Shown: in pieces, positions 1 to 7,949 of the stretch
Numbering within the stretch: position 1 is the stretch's first letter
Layout of the letters: every line of letters begins with the position of its first letter
From: Ignavibacteriales bacterium UBA6490
Lineage (GTDB): Bacteria; Bacteroidota; Ignavibacteria; Ignavibacteriales; Ignavibacteriaceae
Assembly: GCA_002435365.1 (NCBI GenBank)
Contig: DJMM01000098.1
Coordinates: 3,097 to 30,929, forward strand
Length of the DNA stretch: 27,833 nucleotides
Direction: 5' to 3'
Program-made: the position numbers and the translations under genes
Notes under the pieces: model-generated
Seen by the model: the letters and a program-made list of their open reading frames with translations, nothing else
Told to the model about the DNA's origin: nothing
The model's database searches: none

Positions 1-399
1 GTCTTCAGTAATTTTTATTCGGCACTTAAACCCGGGGGCTTTCTTATTATTAATTCCCCCTCTATTTTCGGTGGCAGTGACGTACACGGTGATGAAGATG
101 AAAGCTTTGTCGGTGAACATGCCAGGGATGGTTATTCTGCTGAAGAATTGACTGAAAAGCTACTTCCTGCAGGGTTTAAAGTTTATAAATACAGGTATTC
201 CTACGGATTCTGGGGGGATAAGGCCTGGAGGCTGGGGATCAAATATCCTATGCAGATTCTTAATATATCCAAAATATTCCTGGTACTCCTGCCGTTTTAC
301 TACATCGTCACGTTCCCCTTTACAGTAATAATGATGTATGCGGATTACAAATCGGAAAATAAAACCGGGTCAGGCATAAATTTTATAGCAAAGAAATAA
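1..399 (+). CDS. Class I SAM-dependent methyltransferase, C-terminal part (5' end outside the window)
   Basis: The reading frame is open from the first base and ends at a TAA. The visible 132 residues begin in the last strands of a class I methyltransferase fold: FYSALKPGGFLIINSPS is the typical strand-4/5 signature (xLKPGGxLxIxxP), followed by the insertion and the YSAEELTEKLLPAGFKV helix-strand that ends such domains. A hydrophobic stretch near the C terminus (about 96-117 of the visible part) may contact the membrane. The SAM-binding motif I lies upstream of the window, so the substrate cannot be judged. It sits 13 bases before the YfhO-type gene on the same strand and probably belongs to the polysaccharide cluster. 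A TTG at 148 is an internal codon and not a credible start. Confidence 0.75.
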   Translation, partial: VFSNFYSALKPGGFLIINSPSIFGGSDVHGDEDESFVGEHARDGYSAEELTEKLLPAGFKVYKYRYSYGFWGDKAWRLGIKYPMQILNISKIFLVLLPFYYIVTFPFTVIMMYADYKSENKTGSGINFIAKK

Positions 400-412
400 C
401 AGGATTTAATAA

Positions 413-2923
413 ATGGCAAAGAACAGAAAAACTGCCCCCAGGCAGAAGCAAAAGGTAAATGAAAGCGGCTTTAATCTTGATAAAATAATTCCGCAGAAGT
501 ATCACAGCGCGGCAGCGCTTGCAGCAATTGTTATTTTCTTTCTGATCTTTTTTGCCCCGATGTACTTCGGCGGAAAAACATTCCAGTCGGGAGACATTGT
601 AACATCGATGAGTTATACTACATTCGTCGAGACTTACGGTACGCCGTTATGGAATCCATATATTTTCGGAGGATTTCCATCCACAGCTACAATAAGCATT
701 TTCAGATGGTTCGATTTTATTGCCGTTCTTTACAGTACGGTTCAGAAAGCTTTTACTTTCTTCTTCAGTGTGCAGTATGCTTCTTATACTTTCCACCTGC
801 TTGTTCTTGCCTTCACCTCTTTCTTTTTAATGAGAACCCTGAAAGCGGGTGCCTGGGTAAGCATGCTAGTATCGATTGCTACTTCATTCAGCACAGGAAT
901 AGTTGTTTTCCTGTTTATTGGTCACGTCAGCAAGCTTCCGGCACTGGCAATGCTCCCGTTTATTTTACTGTTGCTGATAAGGTTTCAGAGCAAAATAAGA
1001 TGGCTTGAAGTGCTGCTGCTTGTGGTCGCTCTTCACCTGATGGTAATAACCCTGCACGTTCAGATAATATTCTATATTCTGTTTGCAGTCGGAATATACT
1101 TTTTGTTCTATATAATAAGGACGTTTGTAAAAAAAGAAAGGGAACTGAATTTAAGGATACTGAAATCTCTTGGAATATTTGCCGCATCGGCAGTGATTGC
1201 GGTGCTCATGTCTTTCGACGAAATTTCCCAGATATATGAATACACCCCATATTCAACGCGGGGATCCGAAAGTGTAATCGAAAAAACTACAGGTGTAACG
1301 GAAGAATCGGGCTCCGCATTTTATGATTACCATACCAACTGGTCCTTCTCGCCGGGTGAAGTACTCACTTTTATTGTCCCCTCATATTATGGATTCGGTA
1401 ATGTAATTTATAAAGGTCCTTTGTCGCAGGAACAGGAAGTGGAGGTACAGACATATTTTGGGCAGATGCCGTTCGTCGATGTGCCGATGTATATGGGTGC
1501 GGTTATTTTCTTCTTTGCATTATATGGAATTTATGCGCGAAGGAAAGATCCGTTTGTGCAGTTCCTTACTTTGCTGGCAGGAATATCATTATTAATTTCT
1601 TTTGGAAAAACATTGCCGGTGCTGTTCGATCTGATGTTTTATAATTTTCCCTTCTTCAATAAATTCAGAGTGCCCTCGATGATACTGGTGCTGGTGCAGA
1701 TCAGTCTGCCCCTGCTTGCCGGTTTAGGTATAATGCAGATTCTCGAGGCCGGAAAGAATAAAGAGATCAAAAGTACAAATTTACTGAGGAACATCTCCCT
1801 TGTATTCGGTGGATTGTTTGTTCTATCCCTCTTATTAAGCTCGCCTGTAAAGGACTGGTTTATATCGCATATCCAGAATTCCGGTGACAGGGGAGGACGC
1901 TTGATTCAAATGCAGCTTGGTGATTTCATGAGCAGTATGTTCCATACCGATCTGCTTTTTGCCATGGGATTAACTGCTCTGGCATTCGGTGCTGCATATT
2001 TTTATATATCCGGCCGTCTTACCTCTCATGCCATGATAATTGCCATTGCAGTACTTGTGGTTATTGATCTGTGGAGAATAGATTCGCGCGCGGCAAACTA
2101 TATAGAGGCACCGGTTGTAGAGGGCGCATTCAATACTCCCGGCTGGGTTATTGCAATTAAGAGCAAAAATGAAAAGACTCCCTTCAGAATACTTAATATG
2201 AAACAGGACGGTACTCCGGGATCACTGAACCAGAACCAGAATTACCATGCATATTTCCTGCTTGAGGATTTGTACGGCTACTCCGGTATAAAACCGCGTG
2301 CCTATCAGGATATAATTGATGTATTAGGTTCTCCGGTAAATGTAACTCTCTGGCGAATGCTTAATACCAGGTATATAATTACGGATAAGGTATTCAGCTA
2401 CCCCGGTTTCAATGAAATCTACAATGACGGGAAAAGTTTTGTATATGAAAATTCGGGTGCTCTTCCCAGGGCGTATTTTGTCAACTCCGTTGAGAAAATG
2501 GATGCAATGGGAATTTTGAATGCAATCAAAAACAACAGTTTCGATCCCGGACAGGTTGCATTCACTGATGAAGCGATAAAAACGGATATTCCCGACAGCA
2601 CAACATATGTTGAGATAAACGGGTACGCTCCCGAGTTAATATCAATGGATGTGAATGCATCGGGAAATAATTTCCTTTTCCTGGGGAGCACTTATTATCC
2701 GACCGGCTGGAAAGCTGAAATTGACGGCAAAGCGGAAAAGATATACAGGGCGAATCATGGGTACATGGGAATTGTTGTACCAGCCGGAAAGCATAAAGTG
2801 GAATTTATTTATCATCCCGATAATTATTATTTGGGAAAGTACATAGCGCTTATTCTGAGTTCGGTTACACTGGCCGGTATATTATTAATTATGGTAATTA
2901 ATTTCAGCAGAAAAAAATCTTAA
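413..2923 (+). CDS. YfhO-family polytopic membrane protein
   Basis: This 836-residue protein resembles the YfhO family, large membrane proteins with a GT-C-like architecture thought to act in glycosylation of cell-envelope polymers at the outer face of the membrane. After a basic N terminus there are about ten to twelve hydrophobic helices (from about residue 33 to 560), with a long non-membrane loop near 280-350. A soluble beta-rich C-terminal region follows (about 590-805), containing the family-typical FLFLGSTYYPTGWKAEIDGK and VPAGKHKVEFIYHP, and a last helix lies at about 813-832. The start ATG follows an AGGA about nine bases upstream. The neighbours on the same strand are polysaccharide genes, which supports a glycan role. 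The sugar donor and acceptor cannot be read from the sequence. Confidence 0.82.
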   Translation: MAKNRKTAPRQKQKVNESGFNLDKIIPQKYHSAAALAAIVIFFLIFFAPMYFGGKTFQSGDIVTSMSYTTFVETYGTPLWNPYIFGGFPSTATISIFRWFDFIAVLYSTVQKAFTFFFSVQYASYTFHLLVLAFTSFFLMRTLKAGAWVSMLVSIATSFSTGIVVFLFIGHVSKLPALAMLPFILLLLIRFQSKIRWLEVLLLVVALHLMVITLHVQIIFYILFAVGIYFLFYIIRTFVKKERELNLRILKSLGIFAASAVIAVLMSFDEISQIYEYTPYSTRGSESVIEKTTGVTEESGSAFYDYHTNWSFSPGEVLTFIVPSYYGFGNVIYKGPLSQEQEVEVQTYFGQMPFVDVPMYMGAVIFFFALYGIYARRKDPFVQFLTLLAGISLLISFGKTLPVLFDLMFYNFPFFNKFRVPSMILVLVQISLPLLAGLGIMQILEAGKNKEIKSTNLLRNISLVFGGLFVLSLLLSSPVKDWFISHIQNSGDRGGRLIQMQLGDFMSSMFHTDLLFAMGLTALAFGAAYFYISGRLTSHAMIIAIAVLVVIDLWRIDSRAANYIEAPVVEGAFNTPGWVIAIKSKNEKTPFRILNMKQDGTPGSLNQNQNYHAYFLLEDLYGYSGIKPRAYQDIIDVLGSPVNVTLWRMLNTRYIITDKVFSYPGFNEIYNDGKSFVYENSGALPRAYFVNSVEKMDAMGILNAIKNNSFDPGQVAFTDEAIKTDIPDSTTYVEINGYAPELISMDVNASGNNFLFLGSTYYPTGWKAEIDGKAEKIYRANHGYMGIVVPAGKHKVEFIYHPDNYYLGKYIALILSSVTLAGILLIMVINFSRKKS

Positions 2924-2964
2924 GCCTGTTCTGCAGGAACTGAATTCGAAGCCGTAAGCGATTC

Positions 2965-3477
2965 CTAAATTTCCTTTATGGCATCAAGATATATCTGATA
3001 GGTTCCGTCATCAAAGCAGATAAAGATTATTTCCGTGAAATTATCACTCTTCGTTAAGTATCCGCTTACCGTTTTAACTGCTATCTCTGCAGCTCTTTCA
3101 GGGGGAAATCTGTATACTCCGGTGCTGATTGCCGGAAAGGCAATTGATTTAATATTATTCTTTTCCGCCAGCACGAGCGAATTTTTATAACAGTCAGCGA
3201 GCAGTCTGTCTTCGTCATTATTCCCGCCGTACCACACAGGACCGACTGTATGGATAATATATTTTGCCGGAAGCTTAAATCCCGGAGAAATTTTTGCTTC
3301 CCCGGTGGGGCAGCCACCCAGTTTTTTGTTAAAATCGTAGAGTTCTTTTCCGGCAGCACGGTGAATGGCTCCATCCACTCCACCGCCTCCCAGCAGAGAT
3401 GAATTTGCAGCATTTACTATTGCATCAACTTCAAGGGTGGTGATATCGCCTTTTTTTGCTTTGATTAAAGTCTTCAT
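2965..3477 (-). CDS. Macro-domain protein, O-acetyl-ADP-ribose deacetylase / ADP-ribose hydrolase type
   Basis: A 170-residue single macro domain of the YmdB/MacroD type. GDITTLEVDAIVNAANSSLL (residues 10-29), followed by GGGGVDGAIHRAAG (30-43), carries the ADP-ribose binding Asn22/Asn25 and the catalytic Asp35. PTGEAKISPGFKLPAKYIIHT and FPAISTGVYRFPPERAA complete the fold. Such enzymes remove the acetyl group from O-acetyl-ADP-ribose or reverse mono-ADP-ribosylation. The protein is cytoplasmic, with no signal peptide, and is full length for the family. It lies 26 bases downstream of the glycosyltransferase-methyltransferase gene and may be co-transcribed with it, although no functional link is evident. 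The assignment to the family is firm; the physiological substrate is not known. Confidence 0.93.
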   Translation of the reverse strand: MKTLIKAKKGDITTLEVDAIVNAANSSLLGGGGVDGAIHRAAGKELYDFNKKLGGCPTGEAKISPGFKLPAKYIIHTVGPVWYGGNNDEDRLLADCYKNSLVLAEKNNIKSIAFPAISTGVYRFPPERAAEIAVKTVSGYLTKSDNFTEIIFICFDDGTYQIYLDAIKEI

Positions 3478-3503
3478 ATAAATCCTTAATCACACATAAA
3501 CTA

Positions 3504-5294
3504 TTACTCTGTCTTTGCGTCGAACCTGTCATTCCACTTAAGAATGGTAAATGTTCCCGGAATAAATCTCCAGAATTTTATGAGCATCCAGTTCAGCAGT
3601 TTTAATACAGGATTCTTGCTATGTATTGTATTTTCGCTGTAACCATCCCTGTTAAGATAAAAAAACGAAAAGAAGGCTGATGAAACAGGTTTCACATACG
3701 GATTATGTTTGAAGACCAGGTTTTGGCCCTCCTTTTTAACTACCCATTTATGGGATTTCGAGGGGAGCAGCAGTTCTGTAAATGGTCCGGGTGTTTCTAT
3801 ATATCCGCTGCGGGCTACACGTCTGAGCTCGCTGCAGAACTCCGTCGGATTATCCACATGTTCCGCAATATGTGAAGCTATTACATAATCGAAGCTTTTA
3901 TCTTTAAATGGAATAAAGTGTGCGTCTGCAATAATCATATTCTTGTCATCCGGGATCTCGACTTTCTGGGTCGTCCTATGGATAGTTTCTTCCAGGTATC
4001 TTTCAAGAATGACGTTGGCTCTGCGGTTGGGCTGGTGGCCGCTTCCGACATCCAGCACTTTCCAGGATGGAGTAATTTCAATAACCGAATGAGTATTTCC
4101 TGCCCTCCACCGCAGGATCGATTTTTTATATGCTTCATAAGTTTTTTCACGGATTACTTCCGGACTGAATCTGCTTTTCCCGAATTCCTGAAGAGTTTTT
4201 TTATCATATTTACCGGAATTATCAAGCATATAAACTATCGCTTCTATAAGTTCATTTAGATTCCTTCTGCTTATCAGTATACCGGCCTCTTCGGGAACAA
4301 AATCCTCAGGACCGCCGCACCTTGTTGCAATAACAGGGATACCGTATAGAATTGCCTCCGCAGTTACTACCGAAAAGCCTTCCTCGTCGCTGTTGAGAAT
4401 ATGAAAATCCGAATTAACTATCATCTCAAGCTTTGTACTCTCGTCAACAAAACCGTGAAAGAACACACACTTGTCGAGCACCTGGAGTTCCCCGGCAAGC
4501 TTTAATAACATTGCTTTCTGCTCACCCTCCCCGATAACATGAAATTCAATATTTTTCCTGTCGAGCTTATGGTATATATGCGCATAAGCCCTTATAATGT
4601 CTGCCACATTTTTTCTTTCCATAAGCATGGAGATATGCACAGCGCGTTTTATGCCGTCGTTCTTTTTCTCCATTTCAAGAAAAGACTGATGGACCTCCAC
4701 AACATTTCCGATCACCCCGTAGTTGCCGTATAATCCGGCTTTATTCCAGTATTCCATTGAGGGATTGGAATCAACATTAATAAAAGCGGCATTTCTCACC
4801 GCAATTTTCTTCAGAAAGAAAAGCGGTATATGTGTACTGCTTGTTTCTCCCCTAAGAAATTTGACATCCGGTGTAGAGTGTTCGGTGATTACATAAGGGA
4901 TATTCCTGAGCCATTTAAGCAGCAGTGCTATATACCCTGCGCGGTCAATTACATTGACATGGATCAGGTCGGGTTTGCCGGATTTTTTTAAAACAGCTTT
5001 GTATCCGTAGTACCACGATTTTATATATCTTAAATTAAAAAATATCTTATTTATAATACCGGATGAAACCGGGGCGAAATAAACCCTTACCGTAAACACG
5101 TTATTTTCAGTAACGGTATCCACCTCGTAATTTCTTCCTGTCAAAGATTTATCCATTGTTACATAGATGAGTGAAACATCGCACTTTGGGGTCATGGTTT
5201 CGGCTTTTCTCTTTACGAACATTCCCAGTACCTTGTTCACTCTGCTGGGGTACCAGCTTGCAAGAAATAGTATATTGTAACGGATATCTTTCAT
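3504..5294 (-). CDS. Fusion protein: GT4 glycosyltransferase plus C-terminal class I methyltransferase
   Basis: One uninterrupted 596-residue frame carries two enzymes. Residues 1-390 form a GT-B, family GT4 retaining glycosyltransferase: N-terminal FLASWYPSRVNKVLGMFVKR, a central hinge, GEGEQK near 255-260, and EEGFSVVTAE (304-313), which is the E-x7-E nucleotide-sugar motif, followed by GIPVIATRCGGPEDFV. Residues 410-500 form a class I SAM methyltransferase with motif I VLDVGSGHQP (413-422) and DAHFIPFKDKSFDYVIASH (457-475). The C-terminal 100 residues are basic and aromatic and may hold the acceptor site. No Met lies at the junction, so the fusion looks genuine. It probably transfers a sugar and methylates the glycan, perhaps as a cap; this is inference. 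It is divergent from the gmd-like gene. Confidence 0.88.
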   Translation of the reverse strand: MKDIRYNILFLASWYPSRVNKVLGMFVKRKAETMTPKCDVSLIYVTMDKSLTGRNYEVDTVTENNVFTVRVYFAPVSSGIINKIFFNLRYIKSWYYGYKAVLKKSGKPDLIHVNVIDRAGYIALLLKWLRNIPYVITEHSTPDVKFLRGETSSTHIPLFFLKKIAVRNAAFINVDSNPSMEYWNKAGLYGNYGVIGNVVEVHQSFLEMEKKNDGIKRAVHISMLMERKNVADIIRAYAHIYHKLDRKNIEFHVIGEGEQKAMLLKLAGELQVLDKCVFFHGFVDESTKLEMIVNSDFHILNSDEEGFSVVTAEAILYGIPVIATRCGGPEDFVPEEAGILISRRNLNELIEAIVYMLDNSGKYDKKTLQEFGKSRFSPEVIREKTYEAYKKSILRWRAGNTHSVIEITPSWKVLDVGSGHQPNRRANVILERYLEETIHRTTQKVEIPDDKNMIIADAHFIPFKDKSFDYVIASHIAEHVDNPTEFCSELRRVARSGYIETPGPFTELLLPSKSHKWVVKKEGQNLVFKHNPYVKPVSSAFFSFFYLNRDGYSENTIHSKNPVLKLLNWMLIKFWRFIPGTFTILKWNDRFDAKTE

Positions 5295-5325
5295 TATTTA
5301 TAATAATCTTCCATAAAAAAACCCA

Positions 5326-5333
5326 CAAAGATA
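5326..5333 (-). promoter_or_regulatory. Possible Bacteroidota-type -7 promoter element for the glycosyltransferase fusion gene
   Basis: Read on the minus strand, this is TATCTTTG, matching the TAnnTTTG -7 consensus of the Bacteroidota housekeeping sigma factor. It lies 32 bases upstream of the ATG at 5294, in an AT-rich 179-base divergent spacer (5295-5473). I could not find a convincing -33 TTTG partner at the right spacing, so this is tentative. No clear promoter was seen in the other direction for the gmd-like gene. Confidence 0.3.
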
Positions 5334-5473
5334 AAAAATTATTGGCAGATGAGATTGTATATACTTCTATTTACCTGAATATTATGCAGAAAATGATGTT
5401 TTACAGGGTAAAAAGATTATTTAATGTTGAATTTTTATTACTTTTAACCTTCAAATAATATTAACTCTTATAT

Positions 5474-6442
5474 ATGAAAAAGGCACTTATAATCGGTATT
5501 TCGGGTCAGGATGGCTCTTATTTAGCAGAACTGCTTTTAAAAAAGGGTTATAAAGTTCACGGCACTTCCAGGGATGCAGACCTGTCTAATTTTAACGGAC
5601 TCAAAAAACTCGGCATTTATGAGAGAGTGAGTCTTCATTCAATGTCCCTGATTGATTTCCGCAGCGTGATGCAGCTTATTCTGAAAATTGAACCGGATGA
5701 GATATACAACCTGGCCGGGCAAAGTTCGGTAGGATTATCTTTTCTTCAGCCTGTGGAGACACTTGAGAGCATCAGCATAGGTTCACTGAATATTCTGGAA
5801 GTTATCCGTTTTCATAAACTGCCCGTTAAATTTTATAACGCTGCTTCCAGCGAATGTTTCGGGGATACCGGTGCAGGTTCTGCAAACGAGGATACTCCGT
5901 TCAGACCGCGCAGCCCCTATGCGGTTGCCAAATCAGCTGCATTCTGGCAGGTGACAAACTACCGGGAAGCCTATGATCTTTTTGCCTGTTCGGGGATATT
6001 ATTCAACCACGAATCACCTTTAAGGCCGAACAGATTTGTTACAAAGAAAATAATTAATGGTGCTATCCGTATCAGCAGGGGAATACAAAAAGAGCTTGAG
6101 CTCGGTAATGTTAAAATCAAGCGTGACTGGGGATGGGCTCCCGAATATGTTAAAGCAATGTACATGATGCTTCAGCAGCAGAGTCCCGACGATTATGTTA
6201 TTGCCACAGGCTTCAGCATTTCACTGGAAGAATTTGCAGGCAAGGCATTTGAATACTTTGATCTTGATTACAGGAAATATCTGAAATTCAGTAATGATCT
6301 GATGCGGCCTTCCGATATAAATTCCAGCTGCGGCGATGCATCAAAGGCTGCCGCAAAGCTTAACTGGGTTCCGGAATATAAAGTTGATGATGTAATAAAA
6401 ATGATGATCAGGGAAGAACTGAAAAACAATCTGGATTCTTAA
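5474..6442 (+). CDS. gmd: GDP-mannose 4,6-dehydratase-like NAD(P)-dependent sugar epimerase/dehydratase
   Basis: A 322-residue short-chain dehydrogenase of the extended type. The N-terminal GISGQDG (8-14) is the GMD form of the GxxGxxG dinucleotide motif, and NLAGQSSVGLSF (79-90) is also typical. The active site shows SSE (125-127) with YAVAK (Tyr149, Lys153). FNHESPLRPNRFVTKKI (177-193) matches the GMD substrate loop, where classical members have HESPRRGETFVT. GMD converts GDP-mannose to GDP-4-keto-6-deoxymannose, the precursor of fucose, rhamnose, talose or perosamine. The protein is shorter than usual (about 345-370 residues), and the RPN in place of RGE leaves room for a related nucleotide sugar. 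It starts the tight + strand run that continues with the flippase five bases downstream. Confidence 0.85.
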   Translation: MKKALIIGISGQDGSYLAELLLKKGYKVHGTSRDADLSNFNGLKKLGIYERVSLHSMSLIDFRSVMQLILKIEPDEIYNLAGQSSVGLSFLQPVETLESISIGSLNILEVIRFHKLPVKFYNAASSECFGDTGAGSANEDTPFRPRSPYAVAKSAAFWQVTNYREAYDLFACSGILFNHESPLRPNRFVTKKIINGAIRISRGIQKELELGNVKIKRDWGWAPEYVKAMYMMLQQQSPDDYVIATGFSISLEEFAGKAFEYFDLDYRKYLKFSNDLMRPSDINSSCGDASKAAAKLNWVPEYKVDDVIKMMIREELKNNLDS

Positions 6443-6447
6443 TTCCG

Positions 6448-7944
6448 ATGGGTATTGTAGTAAGGCAAAGCGCAAGGATTTTATTTATTACCTATGCCGG
6501 ATTTTTCCTGGGGTATATAAATACCCTTATATTCTATCCGCTGGTGCTTTCCAAGGAACAGATCGGTTTAATCCGGATATTGATTAATGCTACTTTTCTG
6601 TTTGCTACTTTCGCTTCATTAGGTGCTGCAAATATACCCATGAGGTTTTTTCCGTATTTCAGGGATCACGAAAAACAGCATAACGGCATCCTGTTCTTTA
6701 TATTAATGCTCGGAGCAGCCGGGTATATACTTTTTGTGGCAGTATTCGTTGCTTTCAAACCCGGGATTGCCGGTATATATTCAGAGAATGCCCCCATGCT
6801 GCTTGATTATTTTTATTACTTTATTCCTTTCACTTTTATTGCGCTATTCTTAAATATATTTGATGCATACATTGTAATTCAGCAGAAGCCCGTATTTCCT
6901 AATATCGTTAAGGAATTCCTGACGAAGTTTGTGATAACTTCGGGATTAATACTTCTGCTGCTTAACCTTATAAACTTCGGATCTTTTGTAATATTTATTA
7001 TTGCTGGCTACGGAGTATGTCTGCTGCTGCTTGTATATTATGCAAAGTCACTGGGCGCTCTGTTCCTTAAACCTAATCTCACAATATTCAAAAGCAGCTA
7101 CCTGAAGGGCATCCTGGTGTTCGGTGTTTATATCCTGATGGGTAATGCAAGCGGTATCATTATTGCAAATGTAGACAGCCTGATGCTTGCAGCATACAGC
7201 GGATTAAGCGTAACAGGTGTATATACTATTGCATTTTTCATTGCCACGGTTATTGAGATACCGAAAAGATCATTATCGCAGTCTCTTATCCCCATCATCT
7301 CTGAAGCAAACAAGAGGGAAGATATAGGGATGCTGGAAGTCATATACAAGAAATCATCCATAAACCAGATGATTGCAGGGGGAATTCTGTTTCTGCTGAT
7401 ATGGTCGAATCTGGACAACATTTTTCAGATAATGCCGAACGGCAGCGAATATATTTCAGGTAAGTGGGTTGTTTTCTGGATAGGTTTAGGTAAGCTTTTC
7501 GATCTTCTTACCGGTTCCAACAGCGAGATTGTAGGTACATCAAAATATTATAAGGCTGACCTTGTATTTTATACAATCCTGGCGGTAATCGGTATCATTC
7601 TAAATGTGATTTTTATACCGATTTACGGATTGCTTGGTGCTGCATTTGCATCAGCACTTGCAATCTTTCTTTTCAATATAATAAGATATCTTTTCCTTCT
7701 GAAAGTATTCCGAATTCAGCCTTTTACTTTTAATTCACTAAGGCTGACGGTTATTCTTGTAGCTGTTTTTTTCCTTAATACAGTGCTCCCGCAGCACTCT
7801 GTTTTTATAATCGATTTAGTATACAGGAGCGTTATATTGTTCTCTGTTTTTGCTGCACTTACGCTGACCTTAAAGATCTCGGAAGATTTTAATATCTTGC
7901 TGACCAAAATTATAAATCTTGTAAAAATGAAAATGGGCCTATAG
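6448..7944 (+). CDS. Wzx-type polysaccharide flippase (oligosaccharide flippase family)
   Basis: A 498-residue, very hydrophobic protein with about twelve to fourteen predicted membrane helices spread over its length and no soluble domain. The N-terminal GYINTLIFYPLVLSKEQIGL, the central helix pair around VFGVYILMGNASGIIIANVD with VDSLMLAAYSGLSVTGVYTI, and IPIYGLLGAAFASALAIFL near residue 400 are typical of the Wzx/MATE-like polysaccharide transporters that move lipid-linked repeat units across the inner membrane. It starts six bases after the stop of the gmd-like gene and ends six bases before the CgeB-type glycosyltransferase, so the three are almost surely co-transcribed. No Wzy polymerase is identifiable in the window. 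The family call is firm and the glycan is unknown. Confidence 0.9.
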   Translation: MGIVVRQSARILFITYAGFFLGYINTLIFYPLVLSKEQIGLIRILINATFLFATFASLGAANIPMRFFPYFRDHEKQHNGILFFILMLGAAGYILFVAVFVAFKPGIAGIYSENAPMLLDYFYYFIPFTFIALFLNIFDAYIVIQQKPVFPNIVKEFLTKFVITSGLILLLLNLINFGSFVIFIIAGYGVCLLLLVYYAKSLGALFLKPNLTIFKSSYLKGILVFGVYILMGNASGIIIANVDSLMLAAYSGLSVTGVYTIAFFIATVIEIPKRSLSQSLIPIISEANKREDIGMLEVIYKKSSINQMIAGGILFLLIWSNLDNIFQIMPNGSEYISGKWVVFWIGLGKLFDLLTGSNSEIVGTSKYYKADLVFYTILAVIGIILNVIFIPIYGLLGAAFASALAIFLFNIIRYLFLLKVFRIQPFTFNSLRLTVILVAVFFLNTVLPQHSVFIIDLVYRSVILFSVFAALTLTLKISEDFNILLTKIINLVKMKMGL

Positions 7945-7949
7945 TCGAT

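Noticed and set aside
2860..2880. Another TGTAACC match on the minus strand inside the YfhO gene
   Set aside because: The bases after TGTAACC differ from the decamer, and no GTCWTA occurs at 14-base spacing. It lies within coding sequence.
2924..2964. Terminator between the YfhO gene and the macro-domain gene
   Set aside because: Only 4-bp stems (CCTG/CAGG, GTTC/GAAC) without a T-tract are present, too weak to call.
3504..5294. Frameshift or lost stop joining two separate genes (GT4 and methyltransferase)
   Set aside because: The linker (about residues 390-412) is continuous and ordinary in codon use, without a Met or ribosome site for a second start, so a true fusion is simpler. Read data would settle it.
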